Shown: positions 35,986 to 48,400 of the stretch, piece by piece
How positions within the stretch are numbered: position 1 is the first letter of the stretch
Layout of the letters: each line of letters begins with the position of its first letter
Origin: Crossaster papposus
Taxonomy: Eukaryota; Echinodermata; Asteroidea; Velatida; Solasteridae
Assembly (NCBI GenBank): GCA_037893245.1
Contig: JBAIAA010000237.1
Coordinates: 496,001-560,000 of the forward strand
DNA length: 64,000 bases
Direction of reading: 5' to 3'
Notes under the pieces: generated by a model
Database searches by the model: none
Told to the model about the DNA's origin: nothing
The model's input: the letters and a program-made list of their open reading frames with translations, nothing else
Translations under genes and position numbers: made by a program

Positions 35986-38110
35986 TAAGGTAAAGCTGTA
36001 TGTGTCAATGTTATTTCCTAACAACTGGGGAGGGTGAAAGGGAGGGGCTGATATGATGTTGAACTAATGCAGTGCACTCTCGGTACAAATAGAAAATTCA
36101 ACCTACTTTTGTATTTTGTTGTACAGTAATGGTTCATTGAGATCACCAAAATAATGTAAAAAGGAAAAGATTGGTCTAATAAATGGTCGTCTAATTCCAA
36201 CTGCACATTAAAACATGGAATTTTTACAAACTGTTCAAGCAAAAGTAATACAAATGCAGACTTACATGGATTTTCATATAAAATAACCTTTATTCTTTTA
36301 ATGTACAATATTTTTTGTACCAATTATCACATTCAAATACAAAATTTATTTGTTATTTATATGACATTGAACAGGTTAATATTTGTGCTTTTTTAAATAC
36401 CCTACGAACAAAATGTAAGTGTTATTTGAAAAAACCCAAAAACATACAGGACCATAACTATTCCATAATTAATTCCATAATTATTCCTTTAAGGAAATTG
36501 TCTATAATCCTAAAATTTACAACTATGTTAAACACATGTCTTGAATATGTTATGGTAAAATTCATTGTTGCTTAATCACCCTCAGAACACTCAATTACAC
36601 AAATTGCACTCCAAACACTTTTGGCGGCTAGTTTTCAGGAAGAATTTGGATGAAAAACCACAGATTTTTATGTTGAATTGTGCATCTTGAAAACCTATTT
36701 TAGCAACATTCTTCTTTCATCGTGCTAGTATCCAATATTCCTATTAGTCAATGTTTTGTACAAGGATTTATAATAATCAATGTAACTAATTTTGTCACGT
36801 TTGTCAATTTATTTATACACTTTTCTTTTGTAAAATTAATTATGAAGTTCTTTTTATGTCATACACTGAAAAAAAGAAACGAATATAGATGTTATGGTGC
36901 TACGCTCATGTCCACCGCGCTAGGAAAAAAAATAATCAAGCTTCTCTGAAGTCTGAGAAGGAAGTCATGACCAGACTTTTCGAATTTCATGTAGCGCGCA
37001 GTTGAGCCCCAGAACTGGTGACCCGTTCACAGGTCACACCAAATCTATCCAACCACAGCTTAAAGCGCATCAGCGTTTTCCAGCGCCCAGTATAGGCGGT
37101 GGACATAAGCAAAATATGTTGCCTTCTAAGTCTTTTGTTATGATACAAGTCATCCTAATGACAAAATGTTGCAAACTGGGTTTTTCAGTTACGCAATTCA
37201 ATTACTGGTTTTTTTGCAGCCAATTTATTGCCGACTTTGCTCAAATTTGGCCATGAGATGCCCAAGACACGATTTTAACATAGGTCCAAAGTTTAGGGTG
37301 ACATACAATTTCTAAAAGCAGTATTGTTCTCAACAAAAATGTATGTGTTGCATTTTATAATGGAACACCCTGTATTACTGTAGCATATTGTCGAGTAAAA
37401 ACCGACTTTTTTTTCCAAATACTTTCCTCCAATTTACCATTTATTTAATCCACCAGCTAGTCTGGCTCCCTGACTTGACAATTCCCCAACGTCTATAAAT
37501 TACCTTCATTTCATCTAAAGTAGAGTAAAGAAACCACAGTACAAGAACAAACAATTAACAGATCAGTGTAACAATATTTGAAATACTGACCCGCAAATAC
37601 CTCAAAATTCTTACAAATACAGCAAAAGTATTATTGTACCGGGGGTATATTACAAATAAGAAAATACATATTTTGGAGAAGAAAAAAACCGAAAAAAAAC
37701 CCCAGCACACTTTGGTATTAAAAAAGCACATTAATCCCACTGAACTTCTGAAGCACTTCAATCACTTATTTAATTTTAAAAAAACCTCAGATTCACAACG
37801 TTACGTTGCAATTTCGAAACAATAGCCGTAAAAAAAACAACATTGCGGCTTTTTGTAAAAATAGCCACTTCATTTAAATTTCACTTTTCAAAACTTCATC
37901 TCACATAAGTTAAACAGTTGATTTACAAAAAAATTAGCAGTATCTGTCATAAAGAGTACATCATTTCTAGAAAATTTTCTAGACAATCAAACATTCTTGA
38001 GGTAAACACAGGGAAATAGACCTTTTGCATTAGGGTGGAGTCAGAGGGCCAACAGCATTATTTGTTTGTATTGCTGGGATAAGCGTGAGTAATCCTTTTG
38101 TGCATTCAGG
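35986..38110. other. AT-rich intergenic sequence, no gene recognised
   Basis: Only short frames without family signatures. An ACACCCTGTATTACTG end near 37367-37382 may be a solo terminus of the 30900-33440 element type. Confidence 0.35.
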
Positions 38111-39080
38111 GGCAGATTTCACAAAACATGTCTTATCTTGCGACTCATCTTAGAACTTAAGACGAGTCTCCGCTCTAAGATTAATCTTGGCTTAGACGTG
38201 TCCTCGGATCGATTTCATTAAACCCATAAAAAAAAAGATGCGTCTAAACTACCAATTTGATGGCTGTTTCATGTTTGTTTTTACCGCTTGACAAAACAGT
38301 CGTTGATTAAAAAATGAGTAAACCAACTTTCTGCACACGCGCGCGCGCTTGAATAGAACACAATTTTTCACCAAATTTCACACGCAAGGTAGTTCTGCAC
38401 GTTATACACGAGATATGATAGAGTCGACTAGATGTTGGCATATAATTGAATTTTGTAAATAATTAATTTTATTAAAACTTTACCCATGTCTTTAAGCAGA
38501 AGAAAATGCAATTCCAGACGATATACAAATTAATGCACGCATACATAAGATAAGACGACCCTTGGCCTGATCTTAAGTTAAAACGTGTTCAGCCGCATTG
38601 ATAAAGAAGTTAGGACGTGTTGAATGCATCTTAACTTTTGTGAAATCGATCCGAGGACGAGTCTTGAGTTCGACGAGTTACCCTTCGTAAGACGTATCTT
38701 AATAACAATAATAATATTAGGCAGTTCTTATATAGCGCACGTATATACATGTACCAAGACTGGTCCTCAAGGCGCTCTTACATTATTACCCCGGTCATTG
38801 GGCCCATGAAACATTCCAAATACCATCTCAGCTCTCTGGGGAGTATACAGCTCAATGCTGCCATTTCGGCGCACGGCAGCTAAATCAACCACAATAACCA
38901 TCTCTGCCCTTCGCAGGTACCCTGGGTGGAGAGAAGCAATGAGTGACAAAGTGCCTTGCCCAAGGGCACACGTACCATAGTCCCAGGCCGGATTCGAACC
39001 CACAACCTGTAGCTTTACCTACAGATTACAAATTTTAATGCTCCAAACCACAAGACCACGGCAATCCAATCTTAGCATTT
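38110..39080. mobile_element. Inverted-repeat element carrying a SINE
   Basis: The left part (CGTGTCCTCGGATCGATTTC near 38200) is matched by the inverted GAAATCGATCCGAGGACGAG near 38641, with TTAGACGTG/GACGTATCTTA motifs around. The right portion is interrupted by the SINE 38702-39065 and resumes at AATCTTAGCATTTTGTGAAA. Confidence 0.5.
38702..39065 (-). repeat. Full-length tRNA-derived SINE
   Basis: On the minus strand it has a tRNA-like head with box B GGTTCGAATCC, then GGGCAAGGCACTTTGTCACT, CTCCACCCAGGGTACC, AGCGCCTTGAGGACCAGTCT and GTGCGCTATATAAGAACTG, ending in an ATT-rich tail. The AGCGCCTTGAG to GCTATATAAGAA end is shared with 51035-51430. Confidence 0.8.
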
Positions 39081-39506
39081 TGTGAAATCGTCTGCAGGTT
39101 AACTAAATTAAAATGACAAAGTATTCCCTCTGAGAGGCCAGCAATGCATGCCGTCTATGCAGAGAAGTGTCAATTTGGCACTAGACAAACAACAAAATCA
39201 AGACTGATTGCTGTTGAACACAATGTAAAATTATGCACATATTTGTAACCTGTCGCCACAAAATGGGAGTAAACTAGTCAGACTTTTCAAGAATTTATAT
39301 ATTTACTTCCTTTCGCATTTTTATCGTGAACAGCTATGAACCATTTCATTAGCCCATCACAAATCACACTTTTATGAAGCGAGCTGCTTTTTCATCTCGT
39401 TAACTCTGATCTTGATGTGTCATGCGATAATAGGCATTTTATATACTTTACACACTATTATATACGTTAATAGTTTGGTGTATATATTCTAAAAATTGTT
39501 TCAGGC

Positions 39507-40117
39507 CTCGCGTCCTTGAGGGGTGAGGGCATTGGCCTTGACGGGTGAGGGCCTTGACGGGTGAGGGCCTTGACGGGTGAGGGCCTTGACGGGTGAGGGC
39601 ATTGGCCTTGACGGTTGAGGGCCTTGAGGTGTGAGGGCATTGGCCTTGACGGGTGAGGGCCTTGAGGTGTGAGGGCATTGGCCTTGACGGGTGAGGGCCT
39701 TGAGGGGTGAGGGCCTTGAGGGGTGAGGGCCTTGAGGGGTGAGGGCCTTGAGGGGTGAAGGCATTGGCCTTGACGGGTGAGGGCCTTGAGGGATGAGGGC
39801 ATTGGCCTTGATGGATGAGGGCATTGGCCTTGACGGTTGAGGGCCTTGAGGGGTGAGGGCATTGGCCTTGAGGGGTGAGGGCATTGGCCTTGAGGGGTGA
39901 GGGCCTTGACGGGTGAGGGCCTTGAGGGGTGAGGGCCTTGAGGGGTGAGGGCCTTGAGGGGTGAGGGCCTTGATGGGTGAGGGCATTGATGGGTGAGGGC
40001 CTTGACGGGTGAGGGCCTTGACGGGTGAGGGCATTGGCCTTTAGGGATGAGGGCATTGGCCTTGAGGGATGAGGGCATTGGCCTTGACGGGTGAGGGCCT
40101 TGAGGGGTGAGGGCCTG
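39507..40117. repeat. G-rich 16/22-bp minisatellite
   Basis: Units are GGGTGAGGGCCTTGAG (16 bp) mixed with a 22-bp form that has ATTGGC added. G runs of three or four recur every few bases on the plus strand. It lies about 480 bp beyond the GID4 stop codon. Long minus-strand open frames rich in PHPSRPSP are artefacts. Confidence 0.9.
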
Positions 40118-40592
40118 AACTGTCGAAGCCTTTACTCCAACACTGCTCCCTAGCAGGCTTTTTGTGTGTGTGTGTGTGCAGTGACTCACTGTGTGGCAGT
40201 TTTACACTTCATATCCCTTCACCTGAAACTAACCTGCAGGAGTTGAAAGGGTTTTAACCCTTGCTCTATGAGAGTTGTTTACTGCAAGTCAGTGGTGCAG
40301 GTCAATATACACTCCAGCTGCAGTGCATTGTAGAAATCTTGCAATTTTCCACTCTCTTCAACACAGATCTTTAGCGACGCCACAATATACAATATAATTT
40401 ACAGTTTCGCTCTTTGCTTTGCGCGACTTAATAATTGTGCATATTGAAATCTTTGTATTCGTCATAAATAATCGCAACACGTCCACACCGGCAGTACCTG
40501 GAAACTGCTCGGCGGGCTGCCGCGTGTATTCAAAATATATTTATAAACTGTACAAAACATTACAAACTTGGTGGCGGGTTGGGGGGCGGATT

Positions 40593-43500
40593 TCACCGGA
40601 ACACGTAGATCGGCACGCTGTGCTCTGTGACGTGGGTCAGGTTTAGTGACTGGTACCTGGGGGAAAATAACGAAGGATTTTTATTTTTATTCTACAAGCA
40701 AGATGGTAATTTTATTTAACAAGCATTTGTGACCCACTCTACGGAAATGGGCATTTTGTCGCAGTTAAATACATGGTTGGAAAGCCTGCAACGTAAGCTT
40801 TCGTTTGGTATACGTGTCCTGCTCCCACGAAATCAGAGTAAAGTTGACTTTTGGATATTTTGAGATATTGGTATTTCCAGATTCCTTGAATTCTTAGCTT
40901 TAAAATGATATATAATTTATTGGGTAGGGTATTTAAAAAATATATAATATTGAGCAAAACCAGCGGTGATATTTTCGTATTTTCATTAATTTTGCTACAT
41001 TTCACTTCTTGGGTACGCTCAGTAAAATCAAATGTTGATTTTTTTTCTGCTAATCTTTTTCAAAAAATACTTTGTAGTTGTGGGAATTGTATTATGCCAA
41101 AAAAAACAAAAAACGATTCCCCACTGTCAAATCGGCTATTTTCAATCATAACTCGATATAGCATAGCGCGACTTAACGCCGTTTTTGTGGGAGCAGGTCA
41201 CATATAATAGAGCTCCCTAGCCCCTCCCGTTCTGGAGATATGTTTGCATATGTATGGATTACTTCATTACCAGCTATTTTCATTCATTAACCTTAACAAT
41301 CTCCATCCAGTCAAACTCCATTACCAGGTTTTGCTGGGATCTGTTAGGATGGGTAATGGACCCCTAAACTGACAGTCTTTTACACTGGGTAAGGCATACC
41401 TCCATAATCAAAGTCCAACTGTTTCACAGTACAGTTTGCCAAACGGTGTTGGGATTTGCCAGGATGAATATGGTTCCTAGTAAATTACACTAGGGAGTTT
41501 AGTTTTAAACAAAAATATATTTTTGAGACCCACCATTCAGAGCTCCGGTGATAGTAGTAGCCCTCAATGTTAGACGTGGATTTCTGGAAGCAGATGTAAT
41601 AAAAGCCTGCAAACGACGCACCTTCGATGTCCGTGATAGTGTGGTCTGGTACCAGGAAGCGCTCCTTGCAAACAAAACACAAAAACTAGTGATAGATTGG
41701 GGTATCCGCTGATATTGTGGCCTCGCTGATGTTGTGGCCTCGCCTATATTCTCCTCGCCTCAGCTGCACTTTCGTTGGATTGCTCTGCTGTAGCAACCCC
41801 ATGTTTAGTGATAGAGCGCCACAAAGGTCTATCCTTAGCTGCATCTTGCCAAGTGGTACTTGAAATCCCAGCTGACTGTAGATGACGCTTCAGGCAGTCC
41901 TTGAATTGTAGTAGTGCTGGGCGAGTAGTGATTTTTCCCACTCGAGTACTCGCAAAGAAATTACTCGCGAGTAATCGAGTAGTTGTCACATTTTTCACAA
42001 GGGGTAATAATCTATAAATATCGCTATCAATTACTGACGTCTGCACAGAGCTTGTGTTTTTTTAAATTTTTAAATTTTTAAATTAAACAATTTGTTTTCG
42101 AGTAGGTAATGTACTCACTTTCCACCTCATGAAGATGTAATCTGTACTGCAGAGGGCATCATAGTCAAATGTGTCCAGGTTGAATGTTTTGGCATATTGG
42201 TAGAAGGACAGAAACTGGCCCTGCAAGATCAAACATGTCCGATTATTAATAGTGAGAAAGAAAGTTGCACAAATCACCGGCAAGAATGTTGCCAATTTTG
42301 ACGCAGTAAAAAGGAGTATAATGTACATGTAGTTCTAGAAAATTATATCATCATACAGTATATGTGACCTGTCATCACAAAATGAGCGTAAAGTCGGACA
42401 TAGTGATTTCCCAGGACGGCCAATCAAAGTCAAAATTTGAAGGGTGGTTGATTTTGAGATTATATGTTTTATTTAAAGACTAAATCCCCAACAATGAATT
42501 CCCAATTTTTCAGGACGATCAGATAAAAACAAATTTAGTTTTTGAGACAATTTTGACTATGCCTTTCTATGCCCTTCACACAATTTCTCGCAAGAAATGC
42601 CCGTTTTCTCATAATCTCTGTATTAAGACTCATTAAAAAAAAAAAAAAAAAAATATTGAGTATCAAACCTCCAAGTGTTATATACCATTGGAAAGCTCTG
42701 TTTCCACAGAATTTAGAAATACCCATATCTCAATTTTTGATTTTGCCGACTTTACGCTCATTTTGTGATGACAGGTCACATATGTGATTGATCATTTCTA
42801 ACTCAGGAGAAGCCTGGTAACCAAGGGAATCTCTGATCGGTGACGTCACGTAATAAGCGGCGCTGGTCGCAACTTGAAAGATAAAAACCGAATCTGAACC
42901 AAAACCAATCTAAACTCTTCCCCAAACTGACCCGACCTGTCCTGAAAAAAAAAAAAAAAAAAGGGAATACACATGAAATGTTGTTCTGTGATGCATAATT
43001 CATGAATACGATTACTGGCTGGAATAACCTGATATACATTATACAAATCAAATAAGTTAACCAGTTCGCGCCGGGATTATTATAACATCGCCAAGCAGAG
43101 GCGCGAGATTATTTTTGACGAAACTCAATCCGAGACGGGTTCAGGCCGATGGTACTGGGAAGCACACCCACGCACTTCCGGTCTTGCTCGCTGCTGACAG
43201 ACATTTCTGGCCTTGCTCGTGACGTGTTTATGCGTCGTTCGTTTTGGATCTAGGAAAAACTTTGCGTGTATTTATTACGTCCTCTGGCGCGAACTGGTTA
43301 AGAAGGCCTTATATTTTGATCTTAACAAAAAAATGTTCAGAGACAAAATGGCTGTGGAATAATTCATGATGGACGGCTTGCTTGTGCACCAATCCGGATC
43401 ACTGTGTGCGCAGTCAGAGCCCAGTAGGTCGTGTAACAGTTGTGAATGTAGGCGATGCGGTAGTCTAGGTATAAAGACGTTCTTTGCGGTCATTCCTAGT

Positions 43501-45217
43501 GCGGTGTATTAAACGGCTTTGTACCACGCGCTGGATGCAGCGTGCTTGTCGCATGTTGAATCGCATGATACCGTGTGTGCGCGTACTGCACGGATCACTC
43601 TGCTCGTATCACACTGTGAAAGGTGTCTTAGAACCAAGACTTCAATTTGCATTTTGACACGAACTCAGTTGGTTCTCAATGAAATACAAATTCCTGCAGT
43701 ACTGCCGTGTTACCAGTGAAATTTGGCAAGAAAGAAATGAATACGACACTACGAAAACTGTTTATTAGGTTCCTTTTCAAGTTTTCATGCATTTCTTGGC
43801 AGTTAATTATGGAAATCCGTGTTGTCTTTATTTTCCGTGAAAATTCCGCCCGTTTTACGTATTTATTCATTCGTTCTTATTTTTCCATAACTGGTCTCAA
43901 CATAATTTAACAAAGGTAAAGGAAAATATATGTGGATGGGGGGTCCCCAAAAAGCATCTGCTTGTCGAGTAAGGGACCTCCATTAATTGACAATTACATT
44001 TATTGACATAGTACACATAAGACACCACACTAGGCTTACACCACACTAAACAGAAAGGACAGTTTTTAGAATGCAGGGCCACTCAACTTTATTTACTACT
44101 CTCGGCTTTATTCACCTTAGGACATACAATGGACTCGCCCTGTATTCCATGGGTATTGGGGTACAACTATAGAATACAGGGCCACTCCATTCTATGTCCT
44201 AGGGTAAATAAAGCCGAGAGTAGTAAATAAAGTTGAGTGGCCCTGCATTCTTTAGTTATTCCCAGTTTTCTTGAGAGGACTATGGACTTTAACCTTACCC
44301 AGTGCTTTCTGTCCACCTCTTCGTCTGCGTCCCACTTCCTGGTCAGGAACGGGTGTTTGTCGCTGATGATCTCTCCTTCAAAGAAGGTGACAAGCTCCGG
44401 ATACTCGTTGGTCAGCCCGCTGATCTTCAAGTAGCCGCACATGTAGCTGTTTTCTTCATCTACATTCTGAAAAATAACAACAAAACAAGATAGGAGTTAT
44501 CATAGCAATTTTAACATAAATTTTAATTACTGAAAATGTTGCGACTTGTTGATAAATCTCCTTATGTAATAATATATATGATTCCAGAAAATAGAAACTT
44601 AATTAAGTCTTGCAAGTTCAGTTGCATTGAAAATGATATTAAATCATTGTTTTTCGTTCTTTTTTTAATTACTTTGTTTTACATTCTATTTCTAAACGTG
44701 TACATAAAATAAAGTCTAAAATAGCACTATTCTCAAATATTTGTTTTCTTTTCTTTTCTTTTCTTTTCTTTTCTTAACTTGCAATCAATAACTTGAATAA
44801 GCCAGTTCGGTATCTCACTATTTTTAATTTAAAGTAGTTTATGGCCCCACACTAGAGTACCAATGAATTAGACTCTGGCCAGCACGGAGTCTACTCTAGT
44901 GTGGGGCCATAGAATACTAGGGCTAGGTTGTGATTTGTGCTGCGGTGTCATCTCATCAAATTTGCCACGCGCATGGGGCATTGTTTTTTTAATACAACAG
45001 TCATCATGCATTGCATTTGCGTTGCAACTTGCATTGTGCAACATACATTAAGCTGCGCTTAAAACTTAGTTACCTGAAGTTCAACTTCAACGACGTAAGA
45101 ATTACCCCTGCTCTTCTGGAAGCCTTGAAATTTCGAGCCACTGTACAGCAGGGACCGTGCAACACCCTGCTGTTTGCTACTTTTCGGGGGTGGTGGATAA
45201 ACTGTAATACCGGGCAT
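40593..45217 (-). CDS. GID4: GID4, substrate receptor of the CTLH/GID E3 ubiquitin ligase (5 exons)
   Basis: GID4 recognises Pro/N-degrons and docks substrates on the CTLH (GID) ubiquitin ligase. Exons are 45217-45074, 44466-44299, 42220-42119, 41664-41534 and 40656-40593, with GT-AG introns of 607, 2078, 454 and 877 bp, giving 202 aa. The reading follows family landmarks closely: SLLYSGSKF and QKSRGNSY in exon 1; [18 protein letters not shown] in exon 2; [11 protein letters not shown] in exon 3; FLVPDHTI and [13 protein letters not shown] in exon 4. The last exon carries only 20 codons (YQSLNLTHV to IYVFR, then stop). The Trp codon before it is split TG/G across the last intron. The chosen start ([11 protein letters not shown]) matches the position of the shorter human isoform; an upstream in-frame extension has no family support. 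It is divergent with ATPAF2, 243 bp away. Confidence 0.95.
40729..41202. mobile_element. GTGACC-type element in the last GID4 intron
   Basis: Ends GTGACCCACTCTACG and GTGGGAGCAGGTCAC. The interior shares CAAATCGGCTATTTTCAATC with 57277-57658 (inverted). Confidence 0.65.
41287..41500. repeat. Dispersed repeat, copy 2 of 9400-9650
   Basis: Same strand and order of conserved blocks. Lies just 3' of GID4 exon 4 in the transcript sense. Confidence 0.6.
42364..42779. mobile_element. GTGACC-type element in GID4 intron 2
   Basis: Ends GTGACCTGTCATCACAAAAT and ATTTTGTGATGACAGGTCAC are perfectly inverted, with ATAT on both sides. Confidence 0.75.
43061..43297. mobile_element. TTAA family 2 MITE in GID4 intron 2
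   Basis: CCAGTTCGCGCCGG / GGCGCGAACTGG with TTAA at 43057-43060 and 43298-43301. Confidence 0.85.
44066..44255. repeat. 190-bp hairpin next to GID4 exon 2
   Basis: Arms GAATGCAGGGCCACTCAACT ... CTCTCGGCTTTATT and their complements pair over about 65 bp with a loop of about 60 bp. It ends 43 bp from the exon's splice donor. Confidence 0.8.
44742..44775. repeat. TTTTC microsatellite
   Basis: Six or seven TTTTC units in GID4 intron 1. Confidence 0.85.
44840..44911. repeat. Compact hairpin in GID4 intron 1
   Basis: Perfect 20-bp arms TATGGCCCCACACTAGAGTA and complement, separated by about 32 nt that contain a second small GACTC/GAGTC pairing. The size is like a pre-miRNA, but expression is unknown. 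Confidence 0.75.
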
Positions 45218-45460
45218 GTTTTTGTCAAGGTTTTCCGCCAGAAAAATGCCGCAACCGCCCAAAAGCCAATATGGCAGCGCCCATGGGTGACAGTTCAGTG
45301 GTTGTAACGACAAATTTGGTTGGTCATGAGCAAAGGTCATCTGGAATATGGACCAACCAAGACACTGATAACATAGCAAAGCAAAGACACGTGAGCAGCG
45401 CCCTCTATAATTGTATATGCACGTGCGTTTTTGGCAGCGGGACAACTGAACAAAAACAGA
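45218..45460. promoter_or_regulatory. Putative bidirectional promoter between GID4 and ATPAF2
   Basis: The 243 bp between the two divergent start codons must hold both 5' leaders and the shared promoter. It contains a CCAAT box (45266-45270) directly joined to a YY1-like AATATGGC, and two CACGTG E-boxes (45388-45393 and 45420-45425). No TATA box is obvious. Function is inferred from the gene layout and motifs. Confidence 0.55.
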
Positions 45461-48400
45461 ATGTCCAGCAGCATTTTTCTTTCTGGGTGGCAAGGTTTAG
45501 GAAGAATTTTACAAACCAGATCGCATCCATTGTTTATGAATAATGTGAAACGATTTTACAGAGGTTAGCCTTAAATCGAAGACTGCTGGGCTAGGCTACA
45601 GTCCTAGCTTACCGTACCGGCGTACCGCAACAACTTTTTAAAGTTTTGCATACGCAAAATATTATGCACATGCATGGGCGGGGCTTAGGCTGTGATGGAG
45701 GGATGAAATCATTATTGCCATTTAAATTATGCCATTTAAGTTATGCAGATAATTGTTATGTTATAATATAGAGGAAACTGTTATTGAGCTATGACTGAGA
45801 TTGATTACATGTAAATAGACCTATGTCTAATTTCATTAAAATGTCATCTCCAACGTCCAATCCAAGTATTTTTATTTTATTGATTTTGGCAGAAAGGAAA
45901 CGATTTTACAAAAATGTCAGCATCAGCCAATCGGGGAGGAGCTTTGAAATCAACTTGGACCGCAAAAAGGTCAAGACAATGGCCGGCCAACTTCTCACCA
46001 TTCCCAATGAGCCATTGGCTATCGCCGTGGCAACAGAGTGGGATAACCAAGGAGATGTCATAAAGCAGCACACAATGCATTTGGTAAAAAAACAAAACAA
46101 ATGGGTAGGGGGCCTAGGCCTAAAAAATATATATATTTGGTTTTTTTATTTGTAAAATATATGTTGTTTAATCAGTTCGCGCTGGATGACGTATATAAAC
46201 GCAAAGTTTTTCCCAAAATTCAAAACGGATGATGCATAAACATGCCAAGTTCAAGTTCGAGAATGTCTGTCAGCAGCGAGCAAGGCTGGAAATGCGTGGG
46301 TGTGCTTCCCGGCACTATCGGCCTTAACCCGCTTCGGATTGAGTTTCGTTAAAAATAATCCTGCACCTCGGCTCAGTGATGTTAAAATAATCCCGGCGCG
46401 AACTGGTTAAGAACCATCTGTGTCCTTTGATAGTACTAGCCCCATAAATGTGGCTCCTAATCCTATAGTACTGGTCGACCACGCTATCTTGCACAGATAT
46501 TCAAACCGTCAAAGTGTTATTCAAATATTTGATTCATATTTAAATATTCAAATATTCAAATCGGCCCTAGCAATCTTGTGCATGACTACATATTGCTAGT
46601 TTATTTGGGTCTCGCCCATTCTCGCATTTGTTTTTTAGGGAAAGTACGAAATAGTGTTGGAAATTACAGGATAGCTAGACGGTTTAAAGATACCGAATTC
46701 CCAAGTTCAGTACTGCATGGAATGATTTTCAAGTGAAAGCAAAAGCCCAAATCACGGTTTTTGTACCCTTTCTTTAGATCCATATCCATAGCAACGAAAT
46801 GTTTTCGGGACCTCCCGCCATTTGCACATATGGCCGCTGTGTGGCTCGCAATACGGAGGAAGTTTATTATTTGAGCCACATTTATGGGGCTACACTAGGC
46901 CTACAAGCATTCTCTCAAAAACTCTGACTTTTACACGCTAATTTTCCTATTTGGGAGGTCCGGAAGCGTGCCTCAACATTGAGGCTCTATTGCGAAAGCA
47001 AGCGAGTTGGTAGTTAGAGAACGATCCTTGCCCTTTGATACAAGTGTACAGTTTCTGCCAATGATTCGACCAATCACCTTCACTGTTGTATTTTTAGACG
47101 TCGCTATGCAACACAGCCATTGACAACCCCTCTACTAGAAACAAGCAGCAGATCATTAGGGCAATCTTGCACTATCTGGACACTGATACGATATGGTAAG
47201 AGAAAGCAACATAAAACCATTTAAATATATTTCAACCCGGGTTGAAACTCGCGCCCAGGATTCAAAGTGGTAGTAACTGATCAAAATACATGTGTGTTAA
47301 AGTTTGCATGAAGCAAGTGTGAAACGACACAGGGTTGGACACACGGTTGAAAAATTATTGATGAGTTTAACCCGGGTTGATGAGTTTAAACGGGGTGGAT
47401 GAGTTCAACCCGGGTGGATGAGTTCAACCCGGGTGGATGAGTTCAACCCGGGTGGATGAGTTCAAACGGGGTTGATGAGTTCAAACGGGGTGGGTGAGTT
47501 CAACCCGGGTGGATGAGTTCAACCCGGGTGGATGAGTTCAATCCGGGTGGATGAGTTCAATCCGGGTGGGTGAGTTCGACCCGGGTGGATGAGTTCGACC
47601 CGGGTGGATGAGTTCGACCCGGGTGGATGAGTTCGACCCGGGTGGATGAGTTCAACCCGGATGGAGGAGTTCAACCCGGATGGATGAGTTCAACCCGGGT
47701 GGATGAGTTCAACCCGGGTGGATGAGTTCAACCCGGGTGGACGAGTTCAACCCGGGTGGACGAGTTCAACCCGGGTGGACGAGTTCAACCCGGGTGGACG
47801 AGTTCAACCCGGGTGGACGAGTTCAACCCGGGTGGACGAGTTCAACCCGGGTGGACGAGTTCAACCCGGGTGGACGAGTTCAACCCGGGTGGACGAGTTC
47901 AACCCGGGTGGACGAGTTCAACCCGGGTGGACGAGTTCAACCCGGGTGGACGAGTTCAACCCGGGTGGACGAGTTCAACCCGGGTGGACGAGTTCAACCC
48001 GGGTGGGCGAGTTCAACCCGGGTGGGCGAGTTCAACCCGGGTTGATGAGTTCAACCCGGGTGGATGAGTTCAAACGGGGTTGATGAGTTCAACCCGGGTG
48101 GGCGAGTTCAACCCGGGTGGGCGAGTTCAAACGGGGTTGATGAGTTCAACCCGGGTGGATGAGTTCAAACGGGGTTGATGAGTTCAACCCGGGTGGGCGA
48201 GTTCAACCCGGGTGGGCGAGTTCAACCCGGGTGGGCGAGTTCAACCCGGGTGGGCGAGTTCAACCCGGGTGGATGAGTTCAACCCGGGTGGATGAGTTCA
48301 ACCCGGGTGGATGAGTTCAACCCGGGTGGATGAGTTCAACCCGGGTGGATGAGTTCAACCCGGGTGGAGGAGTTCAACCCGGGTGGATGAGTTCAACCCG

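Noticed and set aside
39448..40189. Open frames of up to 240 codons rich in PHPSRPSP
   Set aside because: Tandem repeat open in all three frames of one strand; no start, splice or family evidence.
41744..42046. 100-codon minus-strand frame as an extra GID4 exon
   Set aside because: It has no family similarity, and the flanking GID4 exons join in phase without it. Part of it is a CTCGAGTACTCG-rich repeat.
45218..45493. N-terminal extension of GID4 to an upstream Met
   Set aside because: It would run through the ATPAF2 first exon in antisense and shows no family similarity. [11 protein letters not shown] fits the conserved start.
45271..45543. [10 protein letters not shown]... frame as ATPAF2 exon 1
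   Set aside because: It does not splice in phase to ERKRFYKN. The ATG at 45461 does, and gives a presequence-like leader.
47703..48083. Three overlapping open frames repeating [17 protein letters not shown]
   Set aside because: The 19-bp array cycles through frames, and it lies in an ATPAF2 intron.
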